Shown here one piece after another: positions 32,920 through 48,100 of a DNA stretch of 64,000 nt. Under the pieces are notes generated by a model. It saw only the letters and a program-made list of their open reading frames with translations, had not been told where the DNA came from and ran no database searches. The translations under genes were made by a program, and so were the position numbers. The DNA comes from Stachybotrys elegans (taxonomy: Eukaryota > Ascomycota > Sordariomycetes > Hypocreales > Stachybotryaceae). The stretch covers positions 2,728,001-2,792,000 of the forward strand of contig JAGPNK010000002.1 of assembly GCA_020746835.1 (NCBI GenBank), given 5' to 3'. How positions within the stretch are numbered: the first letter of the stretch is position 1; every line of letters begins with the position of its first letter.

Positions 32920-34325
32920 CTAGGCCAGCTTCTTCATGCGCTCCTCCAGGTCCTTGACCCAGCCCTGCATGGTCTTGAGGTTGCCCTGCACGGTGCTGTC
33001 GCCCTGCCTCATGGCCGCCTCCATCTTCTCCAGCCCCTCCCTCCACTGCTTGAGCTCCGCCGTCATGTCCGTCTGCTGGCTCTCGACGCGCTCCAGCGTC
33101 TGGCTCGCCGCGGCTGCGTCGGCGTGGATGGCGCGAAGCGAGCGCAGGCGGTCCAGCAACGGCGGCAGCATGGGCGTCAGTTTCTCGATGCTCGGCAGGA
33201 TGGCGTAGAGGGCGTTGACTTTGGCCTCCTGGTCGCCCTCCTCCGGCGGGGGCGGCGGCGCGTGCTTGCCGAGCTCCTCCCGCAGCGCCTTGGCCTTCTC
33301 TCGGGACTCGTTCAGCTTCTCCTGCTCCGATGCAAGGGTTCGCACGCGCCGGCTGATGGCGTCGAGGTTGGCTGTCGATGCCTGGGCGAGCGTGGAGAGC
33401 TGCTTCTCCATTGCGTCGAGTGTAGGTAGTATAGCCCTCGGCAGCCCATTGTCGCCAGCTTCAGGTATGGAGGAGGCGCCAATGCCGAGCCCCCTTTCCA
33501 GGGCCAGGAGCCGTCGGTCGAAATCCGCTGCTTTGGCTAGGGCATGGCTCTGTTCATAGGTGGGCGTATATGTGAGTGTATAAGTAGGGCCGCTGCCAGC
33601 CTGTGGTTGACTGCTGTCCTTGGCATCGGCAGCCGCCGGAGCAGATTTGGGGGCTCCCAATGACTTTGTCACTCTTGGAGCTCCTGATATATTGTCCAGG
33701 ACCTGGCTGAGAGAGTCCAAATCCACCTTGCTCTCGCCAGCCGCATCACGGGACGTCTCCTGCTGGGCATAGTACTCCTTGGCCTCCAGGACTTCTCGCT
33801 TCAGACGAGCAATCTTTCGCTCAAAGCTCTCTGCTTCGTCTTCGTCGTCCGTCAAGTCGCCGTACTCCTCGGTGCCGTCCTCGAGGATGTGCTGTCGCCG
33901 GCCCGAGACCTTGTAGGCCTTGCGTTTCCAATCAAAGCGGTCTGCAAGCTCTCCGCCGGCGGGTTCAGCGTGGGCGGGTAGGAAACGGGACCGGGCCTCA
34001 TCAATGCGTAGTCGTGAGCGCGATATGGGCTGGGCCTCGTCGTCCTCCTCAATGTCGTAGAACTCATCGTCGGACTGGTTTCGGGCGGCGGTTGTCTGAT
34101 GGCAGTGTTAAACGGGGTTGATGCAGACGGAGGAGTAGAGCCCTTCGCTTACCGGGAGTGTAGAATTGTCGTCCGTTAGGTCTGGCGTCTCGTATATGTC
34201 TGGCGCGGAGTCCTGGGAAACCAGCCAGGTCAGTCAACATGTTCCCTGGATCGACAGGAGGTTTGGGACGTCGGTCAAGCGCTCACCAGGTCTGGAAGAG
34301 CTGCATACTTGCGGTTGAGCGCCAT
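32920..34325 (-). CDS. JNM1: Dynactin subunit 2 (dynamitin, p50)
   Basis: Exons 34325-34287, 34212-34153 and 34095-32920 give 424 residues. Dynamitin links the dynactin shoulder and sidearm to the Arp1 filament, supporting dynein-driven nuclear and vesicle movement in hyphae. The start MALNRKYAALPDL followed by DSAPDIYETPDL is the conserved N-terminal Arp1-contacting peptide. DRFDWKRKAYKVSGRR and the acidic linker GDLTDDEDEAESFERKI follow. The C-terminal two-thirds consists of heptad-rich coiled coils (ESFERKIARLKREVLEAKEY and the last 120 residues). The 13-residue first exon is supported by perfect splice consensus and the family-typical N-terminus. It is divergent from RTC4. Confidence 0.92.
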
Positions 34326-35098
34326 GTCTGCAGCGTGCCGGGCTCCAAGAGTCGGAGGACAGGCGGGTCGGAGCAGATTCGAAGAGAGGTATACACGATA
34401 CGAGAGTGAGAGGGCTGAATCGCAAGCCCAACTGGCATTGAGGCCGATGGAGTGCCTGGCTTCGTGCAGGGGGGTGGATGGGATTGGATGGTACCTGAAT
34501 GTGATCCAATGCTCCCGCCATGGTGGGGAGCTTTAGTGGCTACCAGTTGGACGTAGGGGGAATTCTGCCCAGTTCAGCGCCAAAAGGCCAACGTACAGGG
34601 GTGCTGGGGCAGACACAAGCGCTGGTGACCTCACAGACGCGCCAGTGGCATTGGCTAAACGCGTCCAGTAACCGTCTCACGTTATTGGGGATCCGATATC
34701 TCAACTTCACATTCGCACAATTCCAAGCTCGTAGAGCGCAAGTCTGATCCAAGTCACCCAACCGCTTCGGAAATGCTTAATTGATCAAGTACCGTGTTTT
34801 TCCTGCCTTGCAACAGGCTCTCAGGCCCCTAATACGGAACCAATCCCCATTGCATTCGCATTGCATTCGCATTGCGTTCGCATAGCATTCGAGTTGCATT
34901 CGAATTGCATTCGAATTGCATTTTGCTGTCCAACCAACAAGCTCGCCAGAACACCTGGAATAGAAGCTCCGAGACAGGGCAAGCCGGTTCTGACAGAACG
35001 TCAGATAACATCTCTCACCTCGGCCAAGGGTGAGATGCTTCGGAGCTCTTCCATCTTCCTCGATCCCAAGGGTGAATTCAACTATACGCTTGGCGAGC
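34326..35098. promoter_or_regulatory. Shared divergent promoter region, JNM1 / RTC4
   Basis: This 773-bp gap lies between divergent genes. Its RTC4-proximal half carries an 11-bp minisatellite (34852-34924). No other gene seen. Confidence 0.55.
34852..34924. repeat. 11-bp minisatellite, consensus GCATTCGMATT
   Basis: Six adjacent 11-bp units (34852-34917) plus a partial seventh read GCATTCGCATT, GCATTCGCATT, GCGTTCGCATA, GCATTCGAGTT, GCATTCGAATT, GCATTCGAATT. The outer units are identical in pairs and the inner ones diverged, which suggests expansion from both ends. It lies about 175 bp upstream of the RTC4 ATG. Confidence 0.95.
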
Positions 35099-36739
35099 AT
35101 GAATCGTAGGGTCATCGGCCAAAATCGTGGCCCCAACGTCAGGCCACTGCTCAGTATTGTCGGGAATCGAAAACGAGAAGAGATTGGAAAGGCGGCCCCA
35201 GCAGTTGATGACCCGCCAGCCTCGACGGATGATGAGGATGATTCTGAGGTTCACAGCAACGACAAGCCGCTCAAGCTAAAAGCACAACCCGAAGACAAGG
35301 GTCGAGGATTCATAGCTCCCAGGATTAAGGCACCCCCGCCACACGATGATGTACTCGAAAGTTCAGGCGACGACAGGCCAGCACGCGCCGGCATTAAGAG
35401 TACTACGTTTGGGAGCAGGAAGGACAGCTCGAGCCGGAGCTCGACCTCTTCAAAGCCAAAAATAGGATATGACAAGGAGCCAGACACTTCACTGAAACCT
35501 TCGAAGCGGAAACGCTCGGATAGTGAAGCGAACGACAGGGCTGCTGCCATCGCAGCACATCTATCCCAGACGCCACCAAGCTCGGCAGACCACCTACACA
35601 ATCGAATAGGATTCGTCAAGTCAAACAAGGTCAACAGCACGTACGGTTCCAGAAAGAACCCACGCGGCTCGCAAAGTAGGATCACCATCTGGCTTGGACG
35701 TGCAGTGAGACTAACGTAGCCCACAGGCTCCCAGAATAGTACAGGTTCAAGAACTAATATCCGAAAGCCGGATCTCCTTGATAGTCCTCAGAAACCCAAG
35801 AGCAAGTTCATCGCTCCCGATGATACTCTGCGCTCGCCTGCCAAGGAGCGTCCTCGCTTCAAGCGCGCGCCTACCCAGAGTGGTTCAGAGGGGACACGAT
35901 CACCTTCACCAGCTCCAGGCCGTGAACGCAAACTGAGTGGCCGTGTGAGAGACGATGGAAAGAAAAACCGAGGAAAGAAGAAGAGGGGAGCGCTATCAAG
36001 AACACCATCACCACCGCCAGCGAAATTCATTATGCCCTCCGAGCTATCAAGTGTTAACATGACCGAGACACGAACAGAATCAGGCACCGCCTCACACGCT
36101 GCAGAGCCGGAGCTCCTGAGTGACGATACTGTGGACGAGCCCGAGATTATTGAGACAAAGCCACAAGCTGTTGAGACGGTGTGCCCATGGTGTGGGCAGC
36201 CTGTCGACGGGGAATTCCTCAAAAGCTTTTCCAAAGGCAAGCGGATGAGGGTGCAAATGCAGACCAAGTTTTGCCGAATACATAGGAAAAAGACCGCCAT
36301 GGGAACTTGGAGGTCCAGCGGATACCCAGAGATTGAGTGGGAGGGCCTGGAACAGCGGCTCTCGCAGCATCACGGCCTCGTGCTCAATGTCATCAACGGA
36401 GGCAGCTCGCTGTTCCGAAACAAGCTGGCCGCCAACATCGAGGCCGGCACGGCCAGGTCCATGAAGAAGGAGGAGAACCTAAACCCGGGGTACTACGGCC
36501 CCCGGGGCTTCAACCTCATGTGCGACTACCTGGTGCGGGAGTTTGGCGACCTGCTAAAGCAGAAGGCCGTGGACGACCGCGTGATTGCGGGGCGCGGCTC
36601 GGCCGCCTTCATCCAGTCGGTTCTCGTGGCCGAGCTGGCTGTGCAGCTCATCATGGAGGATATGGATGCCGGAGTGGAGCAGGCGAGGGAGATTATGGAA
36701 GAGAGCAAAGCGTTGGGAGAGATTGTCCATGACGAGTAA
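35099..36739 (+). CDS. RTC4: RTC4-domain protein (restriction of telomere capping 4-like)
   Basis: Exons 35099-35675 and 35727-36739, with a 51-nt intron (branch actaac), give 529 residues. The first 300 or so residues are basic, Ser/Pro-rich and probably disordered, with several Lys/Arg clusters that could act as nuclear signals (GKKNRGKKKRGA). The C-terminal 210 residues match the RTC4 domain: a CPWCGQPV zinc-knuckle-like start, CRIHRKK, the PEIEWEGLEQRL stretch and YYGPRGFNLMCDYLVREF. In yeast, RTC4 was named from a telomere-capping genetic screen; its molecular activity is not established. The ATG at 35099 is the first in frame. It is convergent with the isomaltase gene (167 bp). Confidence 0.85.
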
Positions 36740-36906
36740 GGACCGGGGACCATGTAATGAGTATGTTTTGCGCGCCTGTCATCACACCACGAAGAAGAGC
36801 GCGATGCTGTGATGTTCTTGCTTGTTGACAGCAGGGGCTGTCTTGATAGATAACAGCCCGTCTCGGCTGTATACCGCCATGTATTGATCCTGACACTAGA
36901 TATTGC

Positions 36907-38903
<1,997 letters not shown>

Positions 38904-39655
38904 CTAGCAGGAGGGAAATGAGTTGGGAGACCAATTGATGAAAAAACAAGCTGCGCAAACGAGAAGGCAGCGGATGGTGGCGTCACGAGGGAAGCAATTG
39001 AATCGATTAGGGGAAAACCCCCCGGATTGTTTTACAGAGTTGATGAATGAGGTAGACTAGCCCGAGTCATTATTCATTCTTGTCTGTCACCGAGGTGTCT
39101 TCGCACGATGGCTATTGCTCTGTGTGGCTAGAAAGGCGTTTTGGAGTCCCCATCAGCGTCTGCGGGGCTGGGAGGACGATCAGTCAGTCCGTCACCGAGC
39201 AGACTCGCAGCTGGTTGGATGCCGGCCATATCGGCATGCATCCCTACCGCTGCCGATGGTACAAGAGGTCCCTCTGGCGGTATCATGGCTCAACAAAGGC
39301 AGGGCTGGATGCGTGAGGGGAGTGCAGCCTTGTCACAAGGCATGTAAGGATGGGTGGTGGACAGGTGGTATGGTCCACTTGTGCGGGATGGAACAAGACA
39401 CCAGAACCAGAATTCCCGTGGAGCTGGACATGAAGGCAGAGATGGTGGCCCCCCTACACTTGACACTGGGCTGTTGTCTAGACCAGCCGAGTACCTATGT
39501 ATATACGTGTAGGTGTGGAGAGGGCACAGCAGTTGGAAAGGGCTGATATCAGAATGACGAGTGACGCCGATGGAGGAGGAGGGAAACCCCTCATAGGTGG
39601 ATGAAATAGGCAAAGACAGCTTGGCTTTGGGTCATGTGGGAGGACAAGAGCGAGA

Positions 39656-39687
39656 GCGAGGATGGCGAGGATGGCGAGGATGGCGAG
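39656..39687. repeat. 9-bp tandem repeat (GATGGCGAG)3
   Basis: Three perfect GATGGCGAG units at 39661-39687 are preceded by a partial GCGAG. Confidence 0.9.
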
Positions 39688-40277
39688 GACCCGAGTACAA
39701 TAGATAGAGATACTGACAAGTACAGCCGGAAACATTTGCCAGCGACGTCTTTCGCCCATGTACTTACAGCTGGGTAGACAATGCTGTACATGCTGTACAT
39801 AGTACGTAGGTAGGCGGGCGTCGCGGGTGCATCGTGGGAATACCGTGTTGCTCGAGTTGGGCAGCCTTTTCCAGCCGGCTGGGACGGTCCCCCTCCTTTC
39901 CCAGGATGGTCAGCCGTGATGACGGGTACCGTCAGCCAGCCGCCATCTCTCCCATCTAGCATCCCCCCGTAGTTGAGTTGGATGGCCGCTGATCCGCCTT
40001 TCCGAGACAATCGGCTATGCCAAGTTGCATCACGCTGATAGCTGGGTCGTAGCTGTCTTAGTGGCGTGTTTCCCTTCTTGGCCGGAGCTGAATATGCTGT
40101 AGAGCAAAGCCATGGAATTAGGTATTAATTAATGTATCCGCGGGAGGGGAGCTCGGTTCTCGCTTTCTCCACAGCTCGGCTGCGAACCAGTTCCTCTTGG
40201 CGATGGCGAGGGACCCTTTTCTTCGTCTTTGTCGTCCTCCCAAGTTGTACAGGACAAGAGTGCGCCTCTTTCCATTC

Positions 40278-40303
40278 TATATATATATATATGTGTGTGT
40301 GTG
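40278..40303. repeat. Compound (TA)n(TG)n microsatellite
   Basis: About seven TA units run directly into about six TG units. Confidence 0.95.
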
Positions 40304-41596
40304 AATACCTTTTCAGCTCCATTCTTTATGCTTTCGGACATCTGCGCCTCGTTAGATATTCATGCTCTCTCCGTGAAGAGGGAGCCGATAAGAGCGATCC
40401 CTTGGTCGTGGTACTTGTCAATACAATCAATACCCGTCCCTAGCACACCATCTCGCTTCAACGACTGAAATATATGGTGCCAGCACTTTGGTTCATGGGA
40501 AGAGGCACCTGGGGCGTAGACCCATCTACTATTTACAGCTCGGACTTTATGTATCCTTGATAATGGCATGGATAAAAAGACATTTGACCAGCGGCGAGTG
40601 GGACAGTCGGTGATGAACATGTCCGTTCACCGGTTCATGGCGAGATGCATGCAGGCATGCCAGTCTATCATGTGTTAATAGGTGCTAACCATGGATTGCA
40701 CCTTATTCGAGATTAGATCTCAGGCCAAAGCTGTCAGGATGGATGGCCAGGGGTAGGCGTCGAGGCTTGGAGGCGTCGAGGCCTGGAGGCTTGGGCACAG
40801 TAATCAGATACGGCAAAGCAGCCAGGCAACAGGGACTCGCCGACTGAACCTGAACGGAGAATTGACCGAGAGGCAGCCCCAACGCTAGACGCTGATGTTT
40901 CCAAGCACTGGGTCCGATGGATATGAATCAAACAGCAAAATGGAATTGACCCAGCTTATGTCACGAGCAATATATCCCGGCGCTACAGTCAATCTCGGAT
41001 AGAGGCAACGATCGGGAGGGACTCGACTCTCAGCCAGGTACATACTCCGTACCTAGGTTAGTACCTGGGTGCACCTTACTACAACCTGGTAGACCCCCTG
41101 GCGAAAAGGTAAAAGTACAAGATAAGCTGGCAGATTCTGAACCAAAGAGCATGTCGTCCTCGGTGCACATTGGTAGACCGAGGGAGGGCGGATGTGCAAT
41201 GCACGAATTGTACTTTGGAGATCTCTCCAGCTGGCAATGCACTTTGAGTCTTGATCCTCGCAGGGACCCAGCCACTATCTAGACATTAGGTTAGTACCTA
41301 GGTTAGTAGTGTTGCCTTAGGTAAGTATGTACCTCCAAGTATCCCACCACCCCGTCTCCTGGTAAATATCTCGCCCAGTGTAATCGTACCTATGCGACAC
41401 AGTTCCCCGGAATGGGGCGAGTTACCCAGTACCAACGGCGGCCAGGCGGGCAGAGGGGCTTGCAACCCTCCTGGACCTCTGGCCTTTGGTCTCCCGTTCA
41501 GCTCTCCGGGGCTGGTACGGAGTACCTCCAACCTTTCCCTACGTACCAGGGTTAAGTAGTCTCACTGCCAAGGCAATGGCAAGCCACCCTACCTAC

Positions 41597-41619
41597 TTCC
41601 AGTTCCAGTTCCAGTTCCC
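41597..41619. repeat. Hexamer repeat (TTCCAG)3
   Basis: Three perfect units and a partial fourth lie in the pyrimidine-rich region upstream of the adenylate cyclase gene. A similar 7-bp (CATTCTC)3 repeat follows at 41669-41689. Confidence 0.9.
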
Positions 41620-42124
41620 GTCCCATCGTCCTTTCCCGCCTGTCCAATCCAATCCCACCCACCTCTCCCATTCTCCATTCTCCATTCTCCAGGGCTAGTC
41701 TATCCGTCCATTCGATTTACCTTCCAGCCAACCATCCAGCCATCGTCTCCTTGCCCTGCCTCCAGGTCCCTCGTGAGGCAACAACGCGCGGGAATCCCAA
41801 GGCAGCCGGATTCCCTACCTATTCGGCAATTGGCAACCCCCAACTTTGCCATAGCGTCAGACGTCTCGATCCTATCGCGTTCGCCGACCATCAATACTCA
41901 GCCCCCCTCCTCCTCTTGCTCCTTCGCTTCGCCCTCGACCTCATCCTCATCTTCATCCTGGCCATTCACCACCTCCCAAACCCGTCGACTCGCTTCTGCT
42001 TGCCGCCGCATAAAGGCCCCTCGGTCTCGTCTAAGCTGATCCAGAGCATGACCTGAATGCGCCTTGGACCCCGTCCCGTCTCAAATGATACGGCTCGGCG
42101 CTCAGTCACCACGGCCTGGCGACC

Positions 42125-45100
42125 ATGACGAGGCATGACGGCGCCAATCGCTACAGCTCTGTTACGAGCGCCAGCACCGACAGCACCGTCACTGTGAAAC
42201 CCTCTAAGACGCCCACCCAAACCTCCACACCTCGTCGCGGTACTCCTGTGCGCCTCAACACCAACGAGTTGGCTCAGCTTGCCAGGTAAGTCTGGCTTTG
42301 CTCCCCCCCCCCCCTTCCTTCTCTTCTCTTTCCCCTACCCGCCTCTCCCACCTTCTGCCCGCTTCTTGGCTTCCCTCTGCCTCGAAGCCAACTCGAACTC
42401 GTCCGGATTTGTCCAAACTCACCCTGGTTGCTTGCTTTAGGTTATCCGCACAAGACGACTCTCAAGTTTCGCCCACAACCTCCCCCGCCGACCTGAGCGC
42501 AACTCATGGATCCAATATGCCGCTTTCCGACCGAAACATGAACGACCTGTCCAACTATCGTCGCGACCTGTCCGTCCTTGATACCGCTCGCCTTCCCAAG
42601 ATTCAACATAACCCGCCTACCGCCGGCCCCTCTCAGATTGCGCCTTGGACGAATACGACTGGCCATACAACCTTCTTCAACGATTCCAGCGATAGCTTGT
42701 CCATAGCCTCTCAGCTGTCCCCGAGTTACGCCAACTTCTCGTCTGCGCGCGCTGGCCCGGCCTCCAGCGGGCAGGACTCCCCCGAAGATGCCTACTTCGC
42801 CTCCGATAGGCGCCCCTCTGCTGCCAGCATTGCTACCACCAACAGCCAGGGCTCCAAGACGAGCATCACGCGTGGTGGCCTGCGCAAACTTCAGGGTTTC
42901 TTCGGCGAGGAGTTCCCCGGGCGCGACAGCTCCGAAGGTAGTATTCCAGGCTCCATACCTGGCAAAGATTCACGGTCGCGTTCCTACAGCTCTAACCGCC
43001 CGACGCACCGCGATCGCAACTACTCCAACGTCACGGACCAAGACAGAGACCACTCACCACCTGGTCGCCCTAGGACACCCGTCCCGGCTCCAGAGGTCGT
43101 ACCCTTTCTGTATCAGGACAATAACGTACGTCCGCATCTTGCTACTTCACTTTTTCGTCGAGGCGTTGGTACCCCATATTCTCCCCGCATTTTTTTGTGG
43201 TTTTACAGTCCCATCATTATGGCATGAGTCCTGTTTGTGTTGGCTGTATCCGTTAGAGCGTGCTAACCATCGCGTCAACAGGATATCGCACGATATGGAG
43301 AAGCGCCAGTCCGAGACAAGCTAACAGGACCGGATCGAGATCGCTATGCTGGCGATGCCTCTTCGCAAGCCCCACCCAAGACTTCATCCTCTTCACGATC
43401 AGGCATGGTCCATCTTCCTGGCCATCATCGCCACAACAAAAGCAATGACGACTCGAGATCCCTTCGCCCGACAGTGAGCAGGGAGGAAACCATGGCCAGT
43501 GGCTATGGACCTCGCGATAGGGGAGGCTCGGCTGCTGTGTACAACTCCCGAGCCAGAGCGGAGAGTCCGACTCCAAGCCTCAACAGTGGTCATTACGGCT
43601 CGGCGGGCCAAGTCGACGGACAGACGTCGCCCGGTCATCATGGCAAGCGCAGGTTTCTTCCCCGTCTGCGCCGTCATAGGGAGAAGGATGACCATGGCTC
43701 TGCCAAGTTGCGCGACCTGCCTTCGTCTAGCAAGTCCTTGCAGACAAAGCCGTCAAGAGCCGACATTCACCGGGACATTTCTCCTGCTGTTTTCCCTTCC
43801 AACTGGCCCAGTACGCCAGATCTAGCCGACCTTCAGGATCAACGACCAGGTAACCCTCGTGCAGCCACCACCTTCAACAACAAGTTCCCCTTTGCCAAGA
43901 AGGGCCGAGGCATCCGGCCGCCCTACGACTACAATGAGGATTCCATCGGCCCTACCGACCGCAACGATCCTGGCCGCGTCTACCACCTCGATACGAACCT
44001 CAACGACATGGAAGGCATCTTGACACAGCCGCCACCTTTGACGCCCATGGATGCGTCCTTCCTCAACCAAGACGAGGGTCGTGAGCCTGCCTCGGCAGGA
44101 CCCCAAGGGCGTTGGGACGCCCCAGACAGCTGGGCCGTCAGGCGCAACACCGAAGATGAGTCAATCAACGCCCCCGATATTGACGAGATTGGCGCTCCGC
44201 CGCGGTCCGACGAAAAAGCTACCCCCTACTGCATTCGAATCTTCCGTTCCGACGGCACCTTCTCGACGCATTCCATGCCACTGGATTCTACCGTGACAGA
44301 CGTCATCTCACAAGTCATAAAAAAGACATATGTCGTGGATGGCTTGGAAAACTACCACATCATTCTCAAGAAGCATGATCTCATTCGGGTCCTGTTGCCC
44401 ATCGAGCGCCCGCTTCTCCTGCAGAAACGGGTGCTACAGCAAATAGGCTACGAAGAAAAGGATCGTATAGAAGACCTGGGGCGTGAAGACAATAGCTACA
44501 TCGCCAGGTTCATGTTCCTGTCGGCCAGGGAGAGCGACTTCCACGCCAAAACAACTGATATGAGCTTATCCCGCGCCCCGAAGCTCAATCACGTCGATCT
44601 CTCGGGGAGAAATCTGATCACGATTCCCATCTCTCTCTACTCGAAAGCAGGGGACATCATTTCCTTGAACCTGTCTCGGAATCTTTCACTAGACGTTCCG
44701 AGGGACTTCATACAGTCATGCAAGAACCTGAGAGACATCAAGTTCAATAACAATGAGGCAAGGAAGCTGCCGCCCAGCCTATCGAGGGCTGGCCGGCTGA
44801 CATTCCTCGATGTCTCCAACAATCGACTGGAGCAGCTTGAGCACGCTGAACTGAACACTATCTCGGGCTTGCTTAAGCTCAACCTGGCAAACAATCGGCT
44901 CAAGCACCTGCCTCCGGATTTTGGAACATACCAGTCCCTGAGAAGCTTGAACATTTCATCCAACTTCCTCGATACCTTCCCCCCTTTCCTCTGTAGTATG
45001 ACTACCTTGGTCGACTTGGATCTCAGCTTCAATTCCATTGCCAGCATTCCCAACGAAATCGGCAACCTGAGAAATCTCGAGAAGCTTCTCATCACCAACA

Positions 45101-48100
45101 ACAGACTAACGGACCGTGTACCGGCGACCTTCCGTCAGCTTGTCAATCTCCGCGAGCTCGACATCAAGTACAACACCATCACCAGCATCGACACCATAGC
45201 CCAACTCCCCAAGCTTGAAATTCTTTACGCCGCCCACAACTCCGTATCAGCATTTGTGGGCAAGTTTGAGTCGATTCGTTTATTGAAGCTGAATTCGAAC
45301 CCCCTCAACAAATTCGAGATTACTGAGCCAGTCCCGACGCTGACTACCTTGAACCTCTCCCACGCGCAGCTGGCGAGCATCGATACTGCTTTTGCCCACA
45401 TGACCAACCTGCAACGTCTCGTCTTGGACAAGAACTACTTCGTCTCTCTGCCATCCCAAATTGGAGCGTTGACGAAGCTAGAGCATTTCAGCATTGCCCA
45501 TAACTCTGTTGGCGAGCTGCCACCGCAGATTGGATGCCTCGCCGAGCTCAAGGTCCTCGATGTACGCGGCAACAACATCTCGAAGCTGCCGATGGAGATA
45601 TGGTGGGCTAACAAATTGGAAACCCTCAACGCCTCGTCCAATGTGCTCGACACGTTCCCCAAGCCTGCCTCGCGCCCGCCTCGCGTACCTGGCGACGAGG
45701 TGCAAGGTCTCCCCCAAATAACCAATGGAAAGCCGCTACCAGTCCCTTCTTTATCGCATACCCCCAGCGCTGAAGATTTGACCGAGGACAGGAGACCGAG
45801 CCAGGCGTCGTCCAGCACGCTGCTGAGTGTCGGACCGTCCCCCGTTATCCCTGGTGCTGACAGGAAAGGATCCGTCGTTTCTGTTTACGGCAAGGGAGGT
45901 CGCAAAACATCCGTCATGTCTCGGGCTGGCTCACAAGGCACAGTGTCGAGCGTGAGCGGTCCAACATCGGCCGCCAACGCCAGAAAGGACTCGAGCCAGT
46001 CATCCAGGTTGACAAACACGTTTGTGGGCTCGTTGAAGAACTTGTATCTCGCAGACAACCGTCTGGATGACGATGTCTTTGACCAGATCGTGCTCCTGAC
46101 TGAGCTCCGCGTTCTCAACCTGTCCTACAACGATGAGATCTCCGACATGCCTCAACGCACGATAAAGAACTGGCCGCAGCTCGTGGAGCTGTATCTCTCT
46201 GGTAATGGGTTGACCACGCTACCTGCTGACGACCTTGAGGAAACGAGTCTGCTCCAGGCTTTGTACATCAACGGCAACAAATTCACCAACCTGCCTGCCG
46301 ATATTTCCAGGGCAAAGAAGCTCGCAGTGCTGGATTGCGGAAACAACTACCTGAAATACAACATCTCCAACGTACCTTATGACTGGAACTGGAACCTCAA
46401 TCCGAACCTGAGGTACCTCAACCTCTCGGGAAACAAGCGACTGGAGATTAAGCAGGTTGTCTGGGCTGGGCCCGGCGCTGCAGGTGCGGCCAACCGAGAG
46501 CAGTACACAGATTTCAACCGACTGCTCAACCTTCGAGTGCTCGGATTGATGGATGTCACCCTGACACAGCCAAGCATTCCAGACCAGAGCGAGGACAGGC
46601 GTGTCAGAACGTCGGGATCATTGGCAGGACATCTGCCTTATGGTATGGCTGATACCCTCGGCAAAAACGAGCACCTCTCCACCATCGATCTGGTGGTTCC
46701 CCGGTTCAACTCATCGGATACCGAGATGCTCCTCGGCCTCTTTGATGGGCAGGCCCTGTCAAGCGGAGGATCAAAGATCGCAAAATACCTTCACGAAAAC
46801 TTTGGTCACATCTTTGCCGCTGAGCTCAAGGGATTGAAGAGTCACCAGGACGAGACACCAGTAGATGCCCTTCGCAGAGCTTTCCTCGCGCTGAATAAGG
46901 ACCTGGTCACAATTGCCATTCAGCACACAGAAGAACGCCCGAAGACATCGCATAGGGGATCGGCGCCGGTTGTTCTCAGTAAGGAAGATCTCAACTCCGG
47001 CGGTGTTGCTACTGTAGCCTATCTTCAGGGCTTGGACCTGTACGTGGCCAATGTCGGAGATGCACAGGCCATGGTCATCCAGACGGATGGAAAGAACCGT
47101 ATGCTTACCCACAAGCACGACCCTGCTGAGCCTTCAGAGCGATCAAGAATTCGCGAGGCTGGTGGCTGGGTGTCTCGCAACGGACGACTGAATGATCTTC
47201 TCGAAGTCTCGAGGGCTTTTGGCTACGTCGATTTGATTCCGTCGGTGCAAGCAGCACCTCATGTCAGCCACATGACGGTGCGAGAAACAGATGACATTAT
47301 CCTTCTCGCTACCAGAGAGCTTTGGGAACACCTCTCCGCAGGTCTCATCACAGACATTGCCCGAGCAGAGCGCCAGGACCTCATGCGGGCGGCCCAGAAG
47401 CTCCGAGATATCGCCATTGCCTACGGTGCCTCGGGCAAGATCATGGTCATGATGATTAGCGTGGCAGATCTCAAGAGGCGAGTTGAACGTTCGCGCCTGC
47501 ACCGCGGCGCAAGCATGTCGCTCTACCCATCTGGCATCCCTGACGGGGCCCAGGTCCTGACGAGGAGAGGACGCAAGGCCAAGGGCGACGTGCTCGATTC
47601 ATCCCTGAATCGCCTGGAGGCAGAGATTGCGGCGCCTACGGGCAACGTTTCCATCGCCTTTACCGATATCAAGAACTCGACCACTCTCTGGGAGATGTAC
47701 CCCACCGCCATGAGGTCCGCCATCAAACTGCACAACGAAGTGATGCGACGACAGCTGCGACGAATTGGTGGCTACGAGGTCAAGACTGAAGGTGATGCCT
47801 TCATGGTGTCATTCCCAACCGCCACATCGGCGCTGCTGTGGTGCTTCGCTGTGCAGATGGAGCTGCTTGACGTTAGCTGGCCCTCCGAGGTTCTCAACTC
47901 GGTGTCATGCCAACCTATCTACGACAACGATGGAACCCTCATCTTCCGGGGTCTTTCGGTTCGCATGGGCATTCACTTTGGCAATGACCACGTCAGTGAA
48001 AGGGATCCAGTCACGCGGCGCATGGATTACTTTGGACCCATGATCAACAAGGCGGCAAGAATCTCAGCCGTGGCGGATGGAGGGCAAATCGTGGTTTCTA

